A stretch of 64,000 nt of DNA from Chitinophaga sp. 180180018-3. GTDB taxonomy: Bacteria > Bacteroidota > Bacteroidia > Chitinophagales > Chitinophagaceae. The notes under the pieces were generated by a model. That model was not told the DNA's origin. It ran no database searches and saw only the letters and a list, made by a program, of their open reading frames with translations. The stretch is from the NCBI RefSeq assembly GCF_037893185.1, contig NZ_CP140772.1:4216001-4280000 (forward strand). Direction: 5' to 3'. Positions 46,853 through 57,400 of this stretch are shown piece after piece; position 1 is the stretch's first letter, and every line of letters begins with the position of its first letter. A program made the position numbers and the translations under genes.

Positions 46853-47249
46853 TTAGCCCAATTTATTCTTTGTATCAATCACTGGTAATATTGCCTTTAA
46901 TCACTCCATTTCTTCTTTACAATCATCCGTCATATCCCTTTCTATAATTAAAATTACTATAAGTGGTTACAAGATGATCTAACCCTGGATTCCTTGCTAA
47001 TTTGGCTGCGATAGTTCCCTTGACAAATCGGTACGGATCAAAATACATATGTACCGAGTACCCTTGGGGATGCGAATTAAATAGTTCATCTATCTTCTTC
47101 ACAGTGTTGCTGGTGAATAAATAAGGAAAAATTGCTCCTTCGTCTTTACGTATAAATCCTTGTTGTTTGAAATTGGGTTTAAAATTATATAACCCCATTT
47201 CCTTTTCCATAAATGCTAAGATACTTTTAACAACGTCTTTTTTTGTCAT
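46853..47249 (-). pseudogene. Immunity-family pseudogene
   Basis: The start matches copy 3 (MTKKDVVKSILAFMEKEMGLYNFKPNFKQQGFI). It then jumps in frame from residue ~41 to the equivalent of residue ~144 (GAIF-PYLFTSN), a loss of about 102 codons. One extra T in the codons after TTYSN shifts the frame and ends the readable ORF at 46923. If the frame is restored, IERDMTDDCKEEME is followed by a TGA where intact copies have an arginine codon. Homology continues to 46853. Three independent lesions make function very unlikely. Confidence 0.85.
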
Positions 47250-47270
47250 ATTCCGTAATCAACTTACAAT

Positions 47271-47957
47271 TTAATTTCCAATCATTGGCAAAATTGCCTT
47301 TAGCCGCTCCATTTCTTCTTTACAATCATCCGGCATATCTCTTTCTATAATTAAATTACTATAAGTAGTTACAAGCTCATCTAACTTTGGATTTTTTCCT
47401 AATTTGGCCGCTATGGCTCCCTTAATAAACCGGTACAAATCATTGTACATATGTACGGAATACTCTTTGGGATGTGAATTTAATAGTTCATCTATCTTCT
47501 TTGCAGTATTGTTGGTAAGAAAATAGGGGAACGCCACATCCTTGAAGTACTTTAAGAGTTCCCAAGAAACATATGGAATATTTTTTTCCTCGAAAATAAA
47601 TAAGTCCAAATTCTGATTTCTATTTCTATTAATGCCGTCTGGATTGGCTATTAAATTTGCTACACTATTGCCAATCGTGACAAAATTCCAATCCGTTTTT
47701 AAATAAGTGTTTATCGTAATTTCCTTATAATATTTTTCTATCTCTGGAAGATTAATATAAATCTGCGGCTCAATTTGAAACCCTTTTTCTCCTGTTTTGA
47801 TAATTGTTCTATCATAGATAAGAAAAAAGTAAAAGAAAATGGCGTCTTTATCCCTACGAATAAACCCCTGTTCTTTGAAATTGGGCTTGAAATTATAAAG
47901 CCCAATTTCCTTTTCCATAAATTCTATAATACTTCTAATAACTTCTTTTTTTGTCAT
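47271..47957 (-). CDS. Immunity-family protein, copy 3 (cognate candidate)
   Basis: This 228-residue protein of the array family (MTKKEVIRSIIEFMEKEIGLYNFKPNFKEQGFI ... ERLKAILPMIGN) starts nine bases after the stop of the RHS toxin gene, so it is the copy most likely to neutralise the current toxin tip. It has no signal peptide and would act in the cytoplasm against the nuclease domain. The family is not recognised by me; the role is inferred from position, size and paralogy. Confidence 0.78.
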   Translation of the reverse strand: MTKKEVIRSIIEFMEKEIGLYNFKPNFKEQGFIRRDKDAIFFYFFLIYDRTIIKTGEKGFQIEPQIYINLPEIEKYYKEITINTYLKTDWNFVTIGNSVANLIANPDGINRNRNQNLDLFIFEEKNIPYVSWELLKYFKDVAFPYFLTNNTAKKIDELLNSHPKEYSVHMYNDLYRFIKGAIAAKLGKNPKLDELVTTYSNLIIERDMPDDCKEEMERLKAILPMIGN

Positions 47958-47966
47958 GTTTCTTTT

Positions 47967-50900
47967 TTAATATGCTATGAAAGTACCGCTCCTCGAATCC
48001 CAACGATAAAGTGCCTTTTGGACTCTACTAGGGTCTATTGTTCTTCCTTCAAGGGGTCCTGCATTTTTCCCTGTTAGAACACCTTTTTCTCCATCATTAA
48101 AGAATAATTTTTGTCCATTAGTTAAAGTTCCTCCATCTACCTTAGATTCAAATACACCTAATACCTTATTTTCCTTAACAACAACAAAATCTGCTCTCAT
48201 CGTGGCCCCATCCATTTTGATGGTTACTTGCTCTAGTATTTCGGCCCCGCTGAATTGAGAAGATAATACATCCCTCGTTAGCGCCTCGCCCATTGCTCCT
48301 TTCGCAACTGGAGACATTCCTTCTACAAACGGGTTTACTGTGGTAGCCCCCTGAGATAATTTCCCAAATGCGGAACTTAATGCTCCCAGCCCTTCAACTG
48401 CTTTTGCCCCCGCATATTCCCACGCAGCTACTTCTACCGCTGACTTAACGATGTTAAAGGCTGCTCCATTCTGTGTCTCCCAAAGTTGACGTTGGTATTC
48501 TTTTTCCTGGGCTATTTCTCGCGCGATCACTTTACATTGCGGGCAGTCCATTGTTTCGCGTATCGTTGGTTGCCTGGGATCTGGTGGAGGAGCATTCCTG
48601 GCCTGTTCGGTTTGTGCCGCTGTATATAATCCCCGCTTATTCATTGCGGCAGGATCATAAGGCCCCGATATACCTTTAGCTAAACTACCATCTCTTGCGT
48701 ACCAGGGTTCCAGACCATCAATATCTGTTGCATTTGGAAATTCATTCCCTGCAAATTGATAAGTCGAGTAATATGGAAACTTGTCAGCAAGTGGGTCTAC
48801 AGCGAAAAAACGTCCTAGTTGCTGATCATAGAAACGGTTTTTGTAATCGTACCATTCAATCCCTGATCCATCTGCAAATTCTTTATTCTGTAATTCTTTG
48901 CTGTGAAACTTGATTCGATTCTCCGGATACCCCATTCCCTTCAATGCACTAGAGCTTATTGCTGCCATTGCCAGGCCAAAGGGATAATAGTGTGTTTCCT
49001 CTATCACCGGACCTGTGGCCTGTGTTACCACTATATTATCAAAGAACACGTCCTGCGCACTTTCATTGCTCGTGTAAATATACAGGAAACCTGCTCTTTT
49101 TATCACCATTCGATCCGTCGCCAATGTTTGTAATGCATCAGATACACCCTGTACCTGTTTTACTCCACTATTCTCATTTACGAGGTTAAATTGATCGTCG
49201 AACAATACATAATTCAGATAGGCTTTAGGCTTATCTGGCAGATTTTGTGATGGGTCTTTATCTTTCAGGGTCTGATAATTGGTACTTGAGAAGTTAATAT
49301 TGATAGGAGAACCCGGGCCTGTTGCGTTATGTACTCCATCATTGATCGCTGTACTTCCATTAAAAGTATTAAGCAGCGCAGCGAGCATATCATTTATTGT
49401 GGCGCTTGAAGTATTGGCAGCCGTAGACTTATAAAACGCTTTGCTTCCTATCTGAATGGTATCTCCGGCGATTACCCGTAATACAATGGATGGACCTATC
49501 TTTTGTCCATTTTGCGCATTCAATTTTGCTACATAACTATTGGGATTCGTAGTCGGATCAGCAGGATAACCAGGCGGTAAAGGGCTTCTTGTATTATCAA
49601 TATTACTGAATAAAGCATTTTCTTTGGCCGCATTAGCCGTCTCCAGAGTCGCCGCATATATGCTGAAATCACTTTGTTCAGTTAATACCAAACGAGTATT
49701 ACCAAGACGATCTTTTACAAAATAATCGTACACATAAGCAGGAGCTACGCCAGTTTTATATACCACTCTTACACGCCCTTCATTATGTGCCATAAACAAC
49801 AATGTGTCGTTCTGGTATACAAATCCACCAGCGTAATTAGTAGTAGTATTTTTGACAGATGATTGCGTGTAATCAGTTATTTCTTTTTTCAATTTGTTAC
49901 CGAGAGCATCATATTGATACCGAATGACACCCTTGCCCCCAAAGTTGATTTGCGTGGGGAGGTTGAGATGATTATAACTAATGGTGGATATTGATTTATT
50001 GAGATCCTTTGACAGGTTACCATTGGGATCATAGCTATAGTCATCACCATTCTTATTGCCGTCTTTGAAATCGCCAAGTGCACTGGAAACGGCACTGGTA
50101 TCAAATACCGCAGATAGTTTATTGCTATTAGGAAAATAGCTGTATGCCAATTGGTCTATTGGCACAATATTGACGCCCTCCATTCCTTTCTGTGACATCT
50201 TCGTGACGTTGCCATTGGCATCATAATTTATCCAGGAAACGGTGAAGTCTATTTTGTCCCGTGTCCACGGGCTACCATTTGCGTTCTGCTGAGTAAAATA
50301 TGCCTGGGTCAGACGGTTTACCTTATCATAGCTATAGCCATACGCTCTGGGAAGAGGATCATTCCATCCCTTCCAGCGGGTGCCTGATAAATTGCCGTTG
50401 TAATTCCTGGAAGCAAAGCCGTAGTCATAGTTTAGTTCCTCGCCCCAATGAGAGATATTATTCCCATTATTGAGATAGTCTTTGTTCAGGCTTTTTAACC
50501 AGCCCCGAATATTATATTCGTAGGATAACTGCTCGATGGACTGGTTGTTAGCTTTCCATCCAAGTACTTTATTTTTTTGCTGCCCTAATTCATTATAATC
50601 ATTTGTGGCAATAGTTCGTTCAAGATTCACATTATCGTTAAGCCGTTTCTTTAAACTAATCACCCTACCTGCCTGATCATATTCATTCATAGTAAGTACA
50701 GTGGTTTGCGGAGTAAGGCCACTGCGGGGATTAGTATGTCGCTGATAAGTACTTAATACTTTCCCGTTGAAGTCGTACAATGTTGTTGTAATGTCCTTAC
50801 CTCCTGCAATGTTGTCACTAACTACATGTATGACCCTGCCTTTATCGTTATACCAGGTGGTAGTTGTCAGCCATTGGTCTGTGTCCAATACACGAACTTT

Positions 50901-52433
50901 GGTACCCGTTGTCAGGCCTTTGGTCATGGAACCAGGGGCTGTAATTGGTTCTGCATAGGGATTGTTACCCGCCGATGGTAGGGAAAAATCGCCTGACGTG
51001 GGGCTTTGTACTCCGGGATAGCTATAATTGTCGTAAAATGTGTAAGTTAAGGGTATCAGTGCGTCCGATGAAATACCAGGTAAAGGATTGGTAACTGTCA
51101 AATTAATAATATCACCCTTTAAATTGGGATCTATATAGATATCTCTTGTATTTCCATTACCGCTATCAAATCCATTTTCCAACGTAACGGAATTAGTAGC
51201 TACATATGTACTTCGGTCATCAGTAGCTACTACCAAGTCTGAAACACCAGGTGTCTGATAGTAAGTATTACCAGTTCCGGCAGAAGTATTCAATTTTGTT
51301 TGCAAAACGTCTCTGGAATCAGATGAATTATATAAAGCTGTTTCAACAGCCCTGTTAAGTCCATCGTAAAAGTTAACCTGCCATTGATTGCGCGCCTTCA
51401 GGTTACCATCGCGTGAAAATACCAATCTGTTACGTTGATCATATACCATTTCTACAAGGCTTACACCCGGCACCTTCTTTTCAATCATACGATTGCGCGC
51501 ATCAAAACGATATTGAAAGCACAATTCATCTGCTACTAATGATAAGTTCCAATTGTTGGATATTTTTTCCACTGCCAGCGGAGGGACTACAAAACGGAGA
51601 TTTCCCAGAACATCATATATGTAGTAGGTAGAAAGCCACCCCACATGAGCTGTACCTGGCAGATCAGATAGTTGAACTTTCTTTAGTATCAGACGATTCT
51701 CCTTGTCTTTATACTCTATTGTCTGGTTACCACTCTCATCAGTCATTACATTTTTATAAAGCTGCCCGGCATCGTAAATGTTAGTACTGACAGGTACCGA
51801 GCCGGACATATCCCATATCCTTACGGAATCTGCTATATTATTCGCCTGGTATTGGTGGCTTACAGGATGATTACCCCCTGCTTTTGACCAACTATTGCCA
51901 GGAGCATATGTATTGAGGACACGATTTAATGGTGATGGTTCAAAATCGACCTGGCTATAAAAGATGCTTTCATCTTTAACTCCTGAGTTTAAGTTACTAT
52001 CCTGATAAAATGCTTTTTGAAGATTAAATGGGTCAATTTTGAATTTACCGTCACTGGTATTGCCAGTTTGTGGCACAAAAGGTAAGTACTTGTAAATCTC
52101 TCTCCCAAACTCATCATAAATATTTGATGTCACCAAATCTTTACCGGAACTGCTTATTCCTTTGTTTACGACCTGTAGAAGCCTTCCCAATCGATCAAAA
52201 TATTGTGTTGACTGCTTTACCTCTTTCACGGTGCGTGTAGGGTCACTTACTACAGCAGGATCACTGGTCGGCATGGATGGTTCCCAGGTACGGATATAGT
52301 TAATCGTAGGGGCGGAATATGGACCTGGAGTTGTTACAGGTGTCGCAGTTGGTCTGGAATTGTTGGTGGGGGTATTCTGTGCACTGGCGTAGGTTATACA
52401 AAGCAGTATTATTACTACGTTTATTAACTTCAT
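47967..52433 (-). CDS. RHS-repeat polymorphic toxin with PD-(D/E)xK nuclease-like C-terminus
   Basis: The ATG at 52433 gives a signal peptide (MKLINVVIILLCITYASAQ) and 1488 residues. The N-terminal region is DUF6443-like (VKEVKQSTQYFDRLGRLLQVV). A long shell of YD repeats follows, then the RHS core ending FYDQQLGRFFAVDPLADKFP ... NATDIDGLE at ~1242. The variable tip of ~246 residues contains a hydrophobic linker and, from ~1373, KGAMGEALTRDVL, MRADFVVV and GVFESKV. These give E1383, D1415 and E1429-x-K1431, the layout of a PD-(D/E)xK nuclease. The shell would encase a DNA- or RNA-cutting tip used against competitors. The immunity gene follows after nine bases. Confidence 0.85.
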   Translation of the reverse strand: MKLINVVIILLCITYASAQNTPTNNSRPTATPVTTPGPYSAPTINYIRTWEPSMPTSDPAVVSDPTRTVKEVKQSTQYFDRLGRLLQVVNKGISSSGKDLVTSNIYDEFGREIYKYLPFVPQTGNTSDGKFKIDPFNLQKAFYQDSNLNSGVKDESIFYSQVDFEPSPLNRVLNTYAPGNSWSKAGGNHPVSHQYQANNIADSVRIWDMSGSVPVSTNIYDAGQLYKNVMTDESGNQTIEYKDKENRLILKKVQLSDLPGTAHVGWLSTYYIYDVLGNLRFVVPPLAVEKISNNWNLSLVADELCFQYRFDARNRMIEKKVPGVSLVEMVYDQRNRLVFSRDGNLKARNQWQVNFYDGLNRAVETALYNSSDSRDVLQTKLNTSAGTGNTYYQTPGVSDLVVATDDRSTYVATNSVTLENGFDSGNGNTRDIYIDPNLKGDIINLTVTNPLPGISSDALIPLTYTFYDNYSYPGVQSPTSGDFSLPSAGNNPYAEPITAPGSMTKGLTTGTKVRVLDTDQWLTTTTWYNDKGRVIHVVSDNIAGGKDITTTLYDFNGKVLSTYQRHTNPRSGLTPQTTVLTMNEYDQAGRVISLKKRLNDNVNLERTIATNDYNELGQQKNKVLGWKANNQSIEQLSYEYNIRGWLKSLNKDYLNNGNNISHWGEELNYDYGFASRNYNGNLSGTRWKGWNDPLPRAYGYSYDKVNRLTQAYFTQQNANGSPWTRDKIDFTVSWINYDANGNVTKMSQKGMEGVNIVPIDQLAYSYFPNSNKLSAVFDTSAVSSALGDFKDGNKNGDDYSYDPNGNLSKDLNKSISTISYNHLNLPTQINFGGKGVIRYQYDALGNKLKKEITDYTQSSVKNTTTNYAGGFVYQNDTLLFMAHNEGRVRVVYKTGVAPAYVYDYFVKDRLGNTRLVLTEQSDFSIYAATLETANAAKENALFSNIDNTRSPLPPGYPADPTTNPNSYVAKLNAQNGQKIGPSIVLRVIAGDTIQIGSKAFYKSTAANTSSATINDMLAALLNTFNGSTAINDGVHNATGPGSPININFSSTNYQTLKDKDPSQNLPDKPKAYLNYVLFDDQFNLVNENSGVKQVQGVSDALQTLATDRMVIKRAGFLYIYTSNESAQDVFFDNIVVTQATGPVIEETHYYPFGLAMAAISSSALKGMGYPENRIKFHSKELQNKEFADGSGIEWYDYKNRFYDQQLGRFFAVDPLADKFPYYSTYQFAGNEFPNATDIDGLEPWYARDGSLAKGISGPYDPAAMNKRGLYTAAQTEQARNAPPPDPRQPTIRETMDCPQCKVIAREIAQEKEYQRQLWETQNGAAFNIVKSAVEVAAWEYAGAKAVEGLGALSSAFGKLSQGATTVNPFVEGMSPVAKGAMGEALTRDVLSSQFSGAEILEQVTIKMDGATMRADFVVVKENKVLGVFESKVDGGTLTNGQKLFFNDGEKGVLTGKNAGPLEGRTIDPSRVQKALYRWDSRSGTFIAY

Positions 52434-52909
52434 GCAGGTACCAGGGTAAAATGGATACATATAAATTATTTTGGGTCCAGGTTAAAACTCTCTGATAAAG
52501 AAATAAGTGATAAGAAATACTTCAGCTAATAAATCCACAGGTAATAGGCAATAACTCGATCATCCACAGGGCTGCTACAGGGGGTACTAATACCTAAAAA
52601 CAATTGTCAATAAAATTAATCCAAAATACACAAAATTCAGTCAAATTACGCCTGAAAGATATTTTTTTTAATAAAATTCCCACTGGGCACGAAAGCCTTC
52701 CGTCAGCTTACGGGGATGTAATTTTCATGATCCAGGGTTATTAAACATGAAATGGGACAACAAAGTAATTGTTTGATGATCAGAATAAGGATGATAGAAG
52801 ACATATCTAACTAAATATAAGATCGTTTGTAGAATGAGGAGTGCCAGCACCAAAATTCGAGAGAAAACTTAAATTTGTATATTCTAAATATTAATTATAC
52901 CATCAACAT
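52434..52909. other. Divergent intergenic region between the RHS toxin and dinB-like genes
   Basis: 476 AT-rich bases hold the RHS promoter on the minus side, where I see no clear box, and the dinB-like promoter on the plus side (52870-52877). No reading frame or repeat worth naming was found. Confidence 0.4.
52870..52877 (+). promoter_or_regulatory. -7 element of the DinB-family gene
   Basis: TAAATTTG matches TAnnTTTG exactly and lies 32 bases before the ATG at 52910. No good TTTG is found at the -33 distance. Confidence 0.4.
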
Positions 52910-53413
52910 ATGGAAACCATCACTGTTAGCTCATTCCTGGACTATTACGGAAAAATCCGGAAACGTACCGGCAAAGTAATACAGGCTATACCGCCCGACC
53001 AGGTAGAATGGACATACAAGCCTGGCAAATTCACTCTTGGTGATCAGGTGAGGCACATTGCAGCCATCGAACGCTATATGTACGGCGAAACCATTGCCGG
53101 CAGACCCAGCGCCTACCAGGGCTGCGGCAAAGATCTTGCTGAAGGATGCGACAATATCGTGGCCTGGTTCAACGAAATGCACCGGCAGTCGATGGAGATC
53201 TTCAGCAGCCTGCGGGACGAAGATCTGCAGCGCGAATGTCTGACACCCGGCAATGCTAAAATAGCCACGTGGAAATGGTTGCGGGCTATGATAGAACATG
53301 AAATACATCACCGCGCACAGATTTATACCTACCTTGGTATGCTGGGCATACCCACACCGCCAATATTCGGGCTTACTTCAGAAGAAGTGATCAGCAACAG
53401 TGTAAAAATCTGA
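52910..53413 (+). CDS. DinB-family protein
   Basis: This 167-residue four-helix protein carries metal-site histidines in LGDQVRHIAAIERYMYGE (His ~49) and in MIEHEIHHRAQIYTYLGMLG (His ~128 and 132), the pattern of DinB/YfiT metalloproteins. Members act as thiol-dependent transferases or have unknown roles. Despite the name there is no DNA polymerase IV relation. It is monocistronic with a -7 box in front and a strong hairpin behind. Confidence 0.88.
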   Translation: METITVSSFLDYYGKIRKRTGKVIQAIPPDQVEWTYKPGKFTLGDQVRHIAAIERYMYGETIAGRPSAYQGCGKDLAEGCDNIVAWFNEMHRQSMEIFSSLRDEDLQRECLTPGNAKIATWKWLRAMIEHEIHHRAQIYTYLGMLGIPTPPIFGLTSEEVISNSVKI

Positions 53414-53421
53414 TTACAGGC

Positions 53422-53459
53422 TGCCGGCAGTGGCACTTTATTGAAAACCACTGCCGGCA
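53422..53459. terminator. Hairpin between convergent genes
   Basis: TGCCGGCAGTGG (53422-53433) pairs perfectly with CCACTGCCGGCA (53448-53459). Placed between the DinB-family stop and the convergent gene's end, it can serve both strands, although the T-tract is weak. Confidence 0.7.
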
Positions 53460-53503
53460 AAAATCGCTTTTTTGGTATATCGTCTGAAAAGGTTATAAGA
53501 CTA

Positions 53504-54250
53504 TCAATATGCCGCGTCTGCATTCACTTCCATCTTCCTGTCTTTAACCAAATTAAATTCCCGTAACCCAATATTGACGTCAACTGTATCGAGTTTAGGC
53601 CGGCCAATAAAGCCACCAATACCTATCGAACAATTCACAAAATAGGCTTTTCCGGGTTGAATATTTAATATCACCTCATCACTGGATTCCGTCCGTGCAG
53701 ATATCCTGGAGAGGCCTTTTCTATAAACTCTGATAAGCTGTCTGGAGTTTTTCTTCATACGGCATATAACAGAATCATTCAGTTTCACATTATATGAAAT
53801 GGCGGTTGCCACATCAGATAGAGGACGATATAAATATAGCAAGGCGTAAGAAGCAGTATCCGGAAGCAATGTTCTTGTGAGGGAATCGGCCAAACGGGCT
53901 TTTTCAGCGATCAATCCAGGAATATCAGGGCAGTAGTAAATTTCTCCGAACAAACGATAACAGGTGCTGAACCCATCGGGCAATTTTAGTTCTGTAATTT
54001 TAACAACATTTCCTCCTACTTTTACAGCTTTTTCTTTGGCCTGTTCCAGTGTACGCTCATATCCGCAGTCTGACTTAAAACCACCGTCAGTTACTTTTAC
54101 TTTACCAATTTTCTTTGTGCCCTCAGGTACTACGTCTTCGCTATTGATAATTAATACACCTGTGGTATCTGAAAGGCCATTGGCATCAACTCGTATATAA
54201 AGGCCGAGCAAAAATAGTAATGCTACCAGTGATTTCGAATATAGTTTCAT
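53504..54250 (-). CDS. Secreted protein with DUF2846-like C-terminal domain
   Basis: The start at 54250 gives a signal peptide (MKLYSKSLVALLFLLGLYIRVDA) and 248 residues. The first domain (IGKVKVTDGGFKSDCGYERTLEQAKEKAVKVGGNVVKI...CYRLFGEIYYC) resembles the small Cys-paired domains of DUF4156/RcsF-type envelope proteins. The second (ALLYLYRPLSDVATAISYNVKLND ... AYFVNCSIGIGGFIGRPKLDTVD) resembles DUF2846. Function is unknown, probably at the envelope. A longer in-frame start 40 codons upstream would run through the efflux operon terminator region and was rejected. Confidence 0.65.
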   Translation of the reverse strand: MKLYSKSLVALLFLLGLYIRVDANGLSDTTGVLIINSEDVVPEGTKKIGKVKVTDGGFKSDCGYERTLEQAKEKAVKVGGNVVKITELKLPDGFSTCYRLFGEIYYCPDIPGLIAEKARLADSLTRTLLPDTASYALLYLYRPLSDVATAISYNVKLNDSVICRMKKNSRQLIRVYRKGLSRISARTESSDEVILNIQPGKAYFVNCSIGIGGFIGRPKLDTVDVNIGLREFNLVKDRKMEVNADAAY

Positions 54251-54344
54251 TTTTTCAGGGATTATAGTACAGCAATCGTCCGGGGGGCCTGACTGTCTCC
54301 GGAGGTGCAATATTAGAGAATTACTACCGTTTTTCCATCTGCCT

Positions 54345-54385
54345 GAAAAAATCAAAGGAGCAACCGGCATGGCTGCTCCTTTGAT
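54345..54385 (-). terminator. Terminator of the metal-efflux operon
   Basis: On the minus strand ATCAAAGGAGCA pairs with TGCTCCTTTGAT across an 11-base loop and is followed by six T residues. It lies 36 bases after the RND pump stop. Confidence 0.85.
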
Positions 54386-54420
54386 CAGGTCTATAAGTAA
54401 GGGTGTTGTTATTTTCTTAA

Positions 54421-57400
54421 TCAGGCCTGGCCTCCCTCTCCTGCCGGCCCGCTGTAAGGCTGCTTATCTATCTTCCTGTACGCCCATCCGAATATAAGTG
54501 GGAATACCCATAGGGAGAATAACATCGCGCAAAGGATACCTCCAATTACCACCCTCGCCAACGGCCTCGAACTCTCTGAGCCTATACCGTGGGATATGGC
54601 AGCCGGGAAGAGGCCTATGGCCGCCATTAAGGCCGTCATCATCACAGGTCTTATTCTCGTATTCACACCCAGTTTAATGGAATTATAGAGCAGATTATCC
54701 CCTCGCATACTTATCAGATTCTCCTTAAATCGCGTTATAAGGATAATACCATCCTGGATACAAATACCGAACAACGCAATAAAGCCAATACCGGCAGAGA
54801 TACTGAAGTTGGTACCGGTGATATGTAACGCTAAAATACCTCCGACCAATGCAAACGGCACATTCGTAAATACCAGGATCGCATCTTTGAAATTACCGAA
54901 CATACTTATCAGCAACAGGAATATCAAAGCAAGACTGATAGGCACTACCAGCGCCAGGCGTTTCTGGGCTCGCTGCTGGTTTTCAAAATCGCCCTGGAAA
55001 GCCATCGAATAGCCGCGGTCTAAATGCACCTTTTCTTTCACTTTCTCCATTGCTTCGGCTATGGTGCTACCCATATCACGACCTCTGATAGAGAATTTCA
55101 AAGCCGCATACCGCCGGTTACCATCTCTGAAAATCAGCGCCGGCCCTGTTTTCTGGGTAATGGTAGCGATTTCCTTAATCGGCACTTTACTGCCATTCTG
55201 TGTAGGCACCAGCAACTCCCCTATCTGCGCGGGCGTTTTCCGGAACTCTTCCGGGAGGCGTACCCGGATGTCGAATATCTTAATACCTTCATACAACTGG
55301 CTGGCTGGCGTACCTCCTGTTCCCAATCCCGTCATCGCCATACTGATAACCGCATTGGCCTGGGCTGCCGCAACGCCATATAATGCCATCTTCTGCTGAC
55401 TGAGATTAATATCCAGTTCCGGCTGGCCTATATTATGCATGATCCCTAAATCTTCTATCCCTCTTACTTTTTTCAGCACATTAAAATACTCGGTCATCTT
55501 GCCTTCCATGTAATTCAGCGAATCACCATATATCTTCAATACAATACTTCCCTTTACACCCGAAACCGCTTCTTCCACATTATCCATAATTGGCTGGGAA
55601 AAGTTAAGATTGACGCCAGGAATCACCGACAGCGATTTATTCATCTGAGTAATCAGCTCTTCCTTACTGATTTTAGGGTTCCATTGCGACTCGGGATACA
55701 TCAGCACATCGAACTCATTATTATAATATCCGGTTACATCCGTTCCATCATCGGGGCGCCCGGTCTGGGACACACAATACTTCACCTGCGGGTACTGCAT
55801 GAGAATATCCCTGGCCTGTTTTGAAATTTGAACAGACTTATTCAGGTCTATGCTATAGTTGGCCTGGATACGGATCCAGATACTTCCCTCATTCAGCTCA
55901 GGCAGAAATTCCGATCCGAGGAATTTGAAGGAATATATACCCACCACCATTACAATAAGAGCTGAGATCACCACTATTTCCTTTCGCTTAAACGCTTTAA
56001 TGAAGCCCATCAGCATGAATCCCATCATATGATGTACAATAGGGTTATGCTTTTCCCTCACGTTTTTACGCATCAGCATACTGATCATCACCGGCACCAG
56101 CGTGAGGGTGGTAATCAGAGAACCCAGCAGCGCAAAGCTCAGCGTATTAGCCAGGGGAGAGAACATCTTACCTTCTACTTTCTGGAAGGCAAATATGGGT
56201 AACAGCGCGGTGATAATAATCACGTTCAGGTAGAAGGGGCGCTTTCCGATTTCCGCCGCATTTTTTCTGATCAGGCCCAGCTTACTGAATTTATTAAACC
56301 GCTCCATCCCCATCTCCTTAGCCTTGTGGTCCAAGACGACGAAAATCCCTTCCACCATCACAATCGTACCGTCTAGTATTATCCCGAAGTCAACAGCACC
56401 CAGAGAAAGCAGGTTGGCGCTCATACCCATTATATGAAGACATATAAACGCAAACAACAGGGATATCGGGATAATAACCGCCACAATGAAAGTGGCCCGC
56501 CAGTCGAACAGGAAAAGCGAAATCAGGATAATCACCAGCACAATACCTTCTATCAGGTTGTGTAAAACGGTATGTGTGGCATATTCTATCAGGTCGGCCC
56601 GATCATAGTAGGGAACTATCTTAGTGTCGGCCGGCAGCACGGAACTGTTCAGGTAGTCGATTTTTTCTTTCAGCTTCTTTACTACCTCCGAGGGATTTTC
56701 TCCTTTACGCATCACCACAATGGCTTCCACCACATCGCCCTGGTCTGTTACATGGCTTTTTCCATCTTTGTCAGTAATCCGGTCACTTCTTCCAACCCAA
56801 CCCAGTCGCGGTATATTGGATATATCCACCGTGGCTACATCCTTTACCAGGAGCGGCACACCATTATTATTCTGTATAACAATATTCTTGATCTCCTCAA
56901 TATCATTCAGTAATCCGATACCTCTTACCACAAAGGCCTGGTTATTCTGAAAGATCATGTCGCCCCCAACATTGATATTCGTGTTCTGTACTGCACCAAA
57001 AACATCCAGCGGTGTAAGACCAATATTCGCCAGTTTTCCCGGGTCTACTTTGATTTCATACGCTTTGGTTTTTCCGCCGAAGCTATTGATATCCGCAATG
57101 CCTGGCACACTCCTTAACTGACGGTCTATTACCCAATCCTGCATGGTTTTGAGTTCCCTTACATCCCTGAAAGTGCTGGTTAGTGTATACCGGTAAATTT
57201 CGCCGGTAGGGCCGGTAGGTGGCTGCACGGCAGGCTGCACACCACCGGGCAGGGTAGCATTCGGCAACAGGTTCATGACCTGTTGTCGCGCTTCCATGTC
57301 CTTGACGCCATCATCAAAAATTAACTTAATGAAAGAAAGGCCGAAGATAGTGGTTGAACGCAGGCTTATCTTTTTCTGTACCGGGTTCATCGCTATTTCT

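Noticed and set aside
52910..53413. DinB-family gene as an SOS polymerase IV
   Set aside because: The protein is a four-helix metalloprotein with histidine motifs; polymerase IV has a different fold and is over twice as long.
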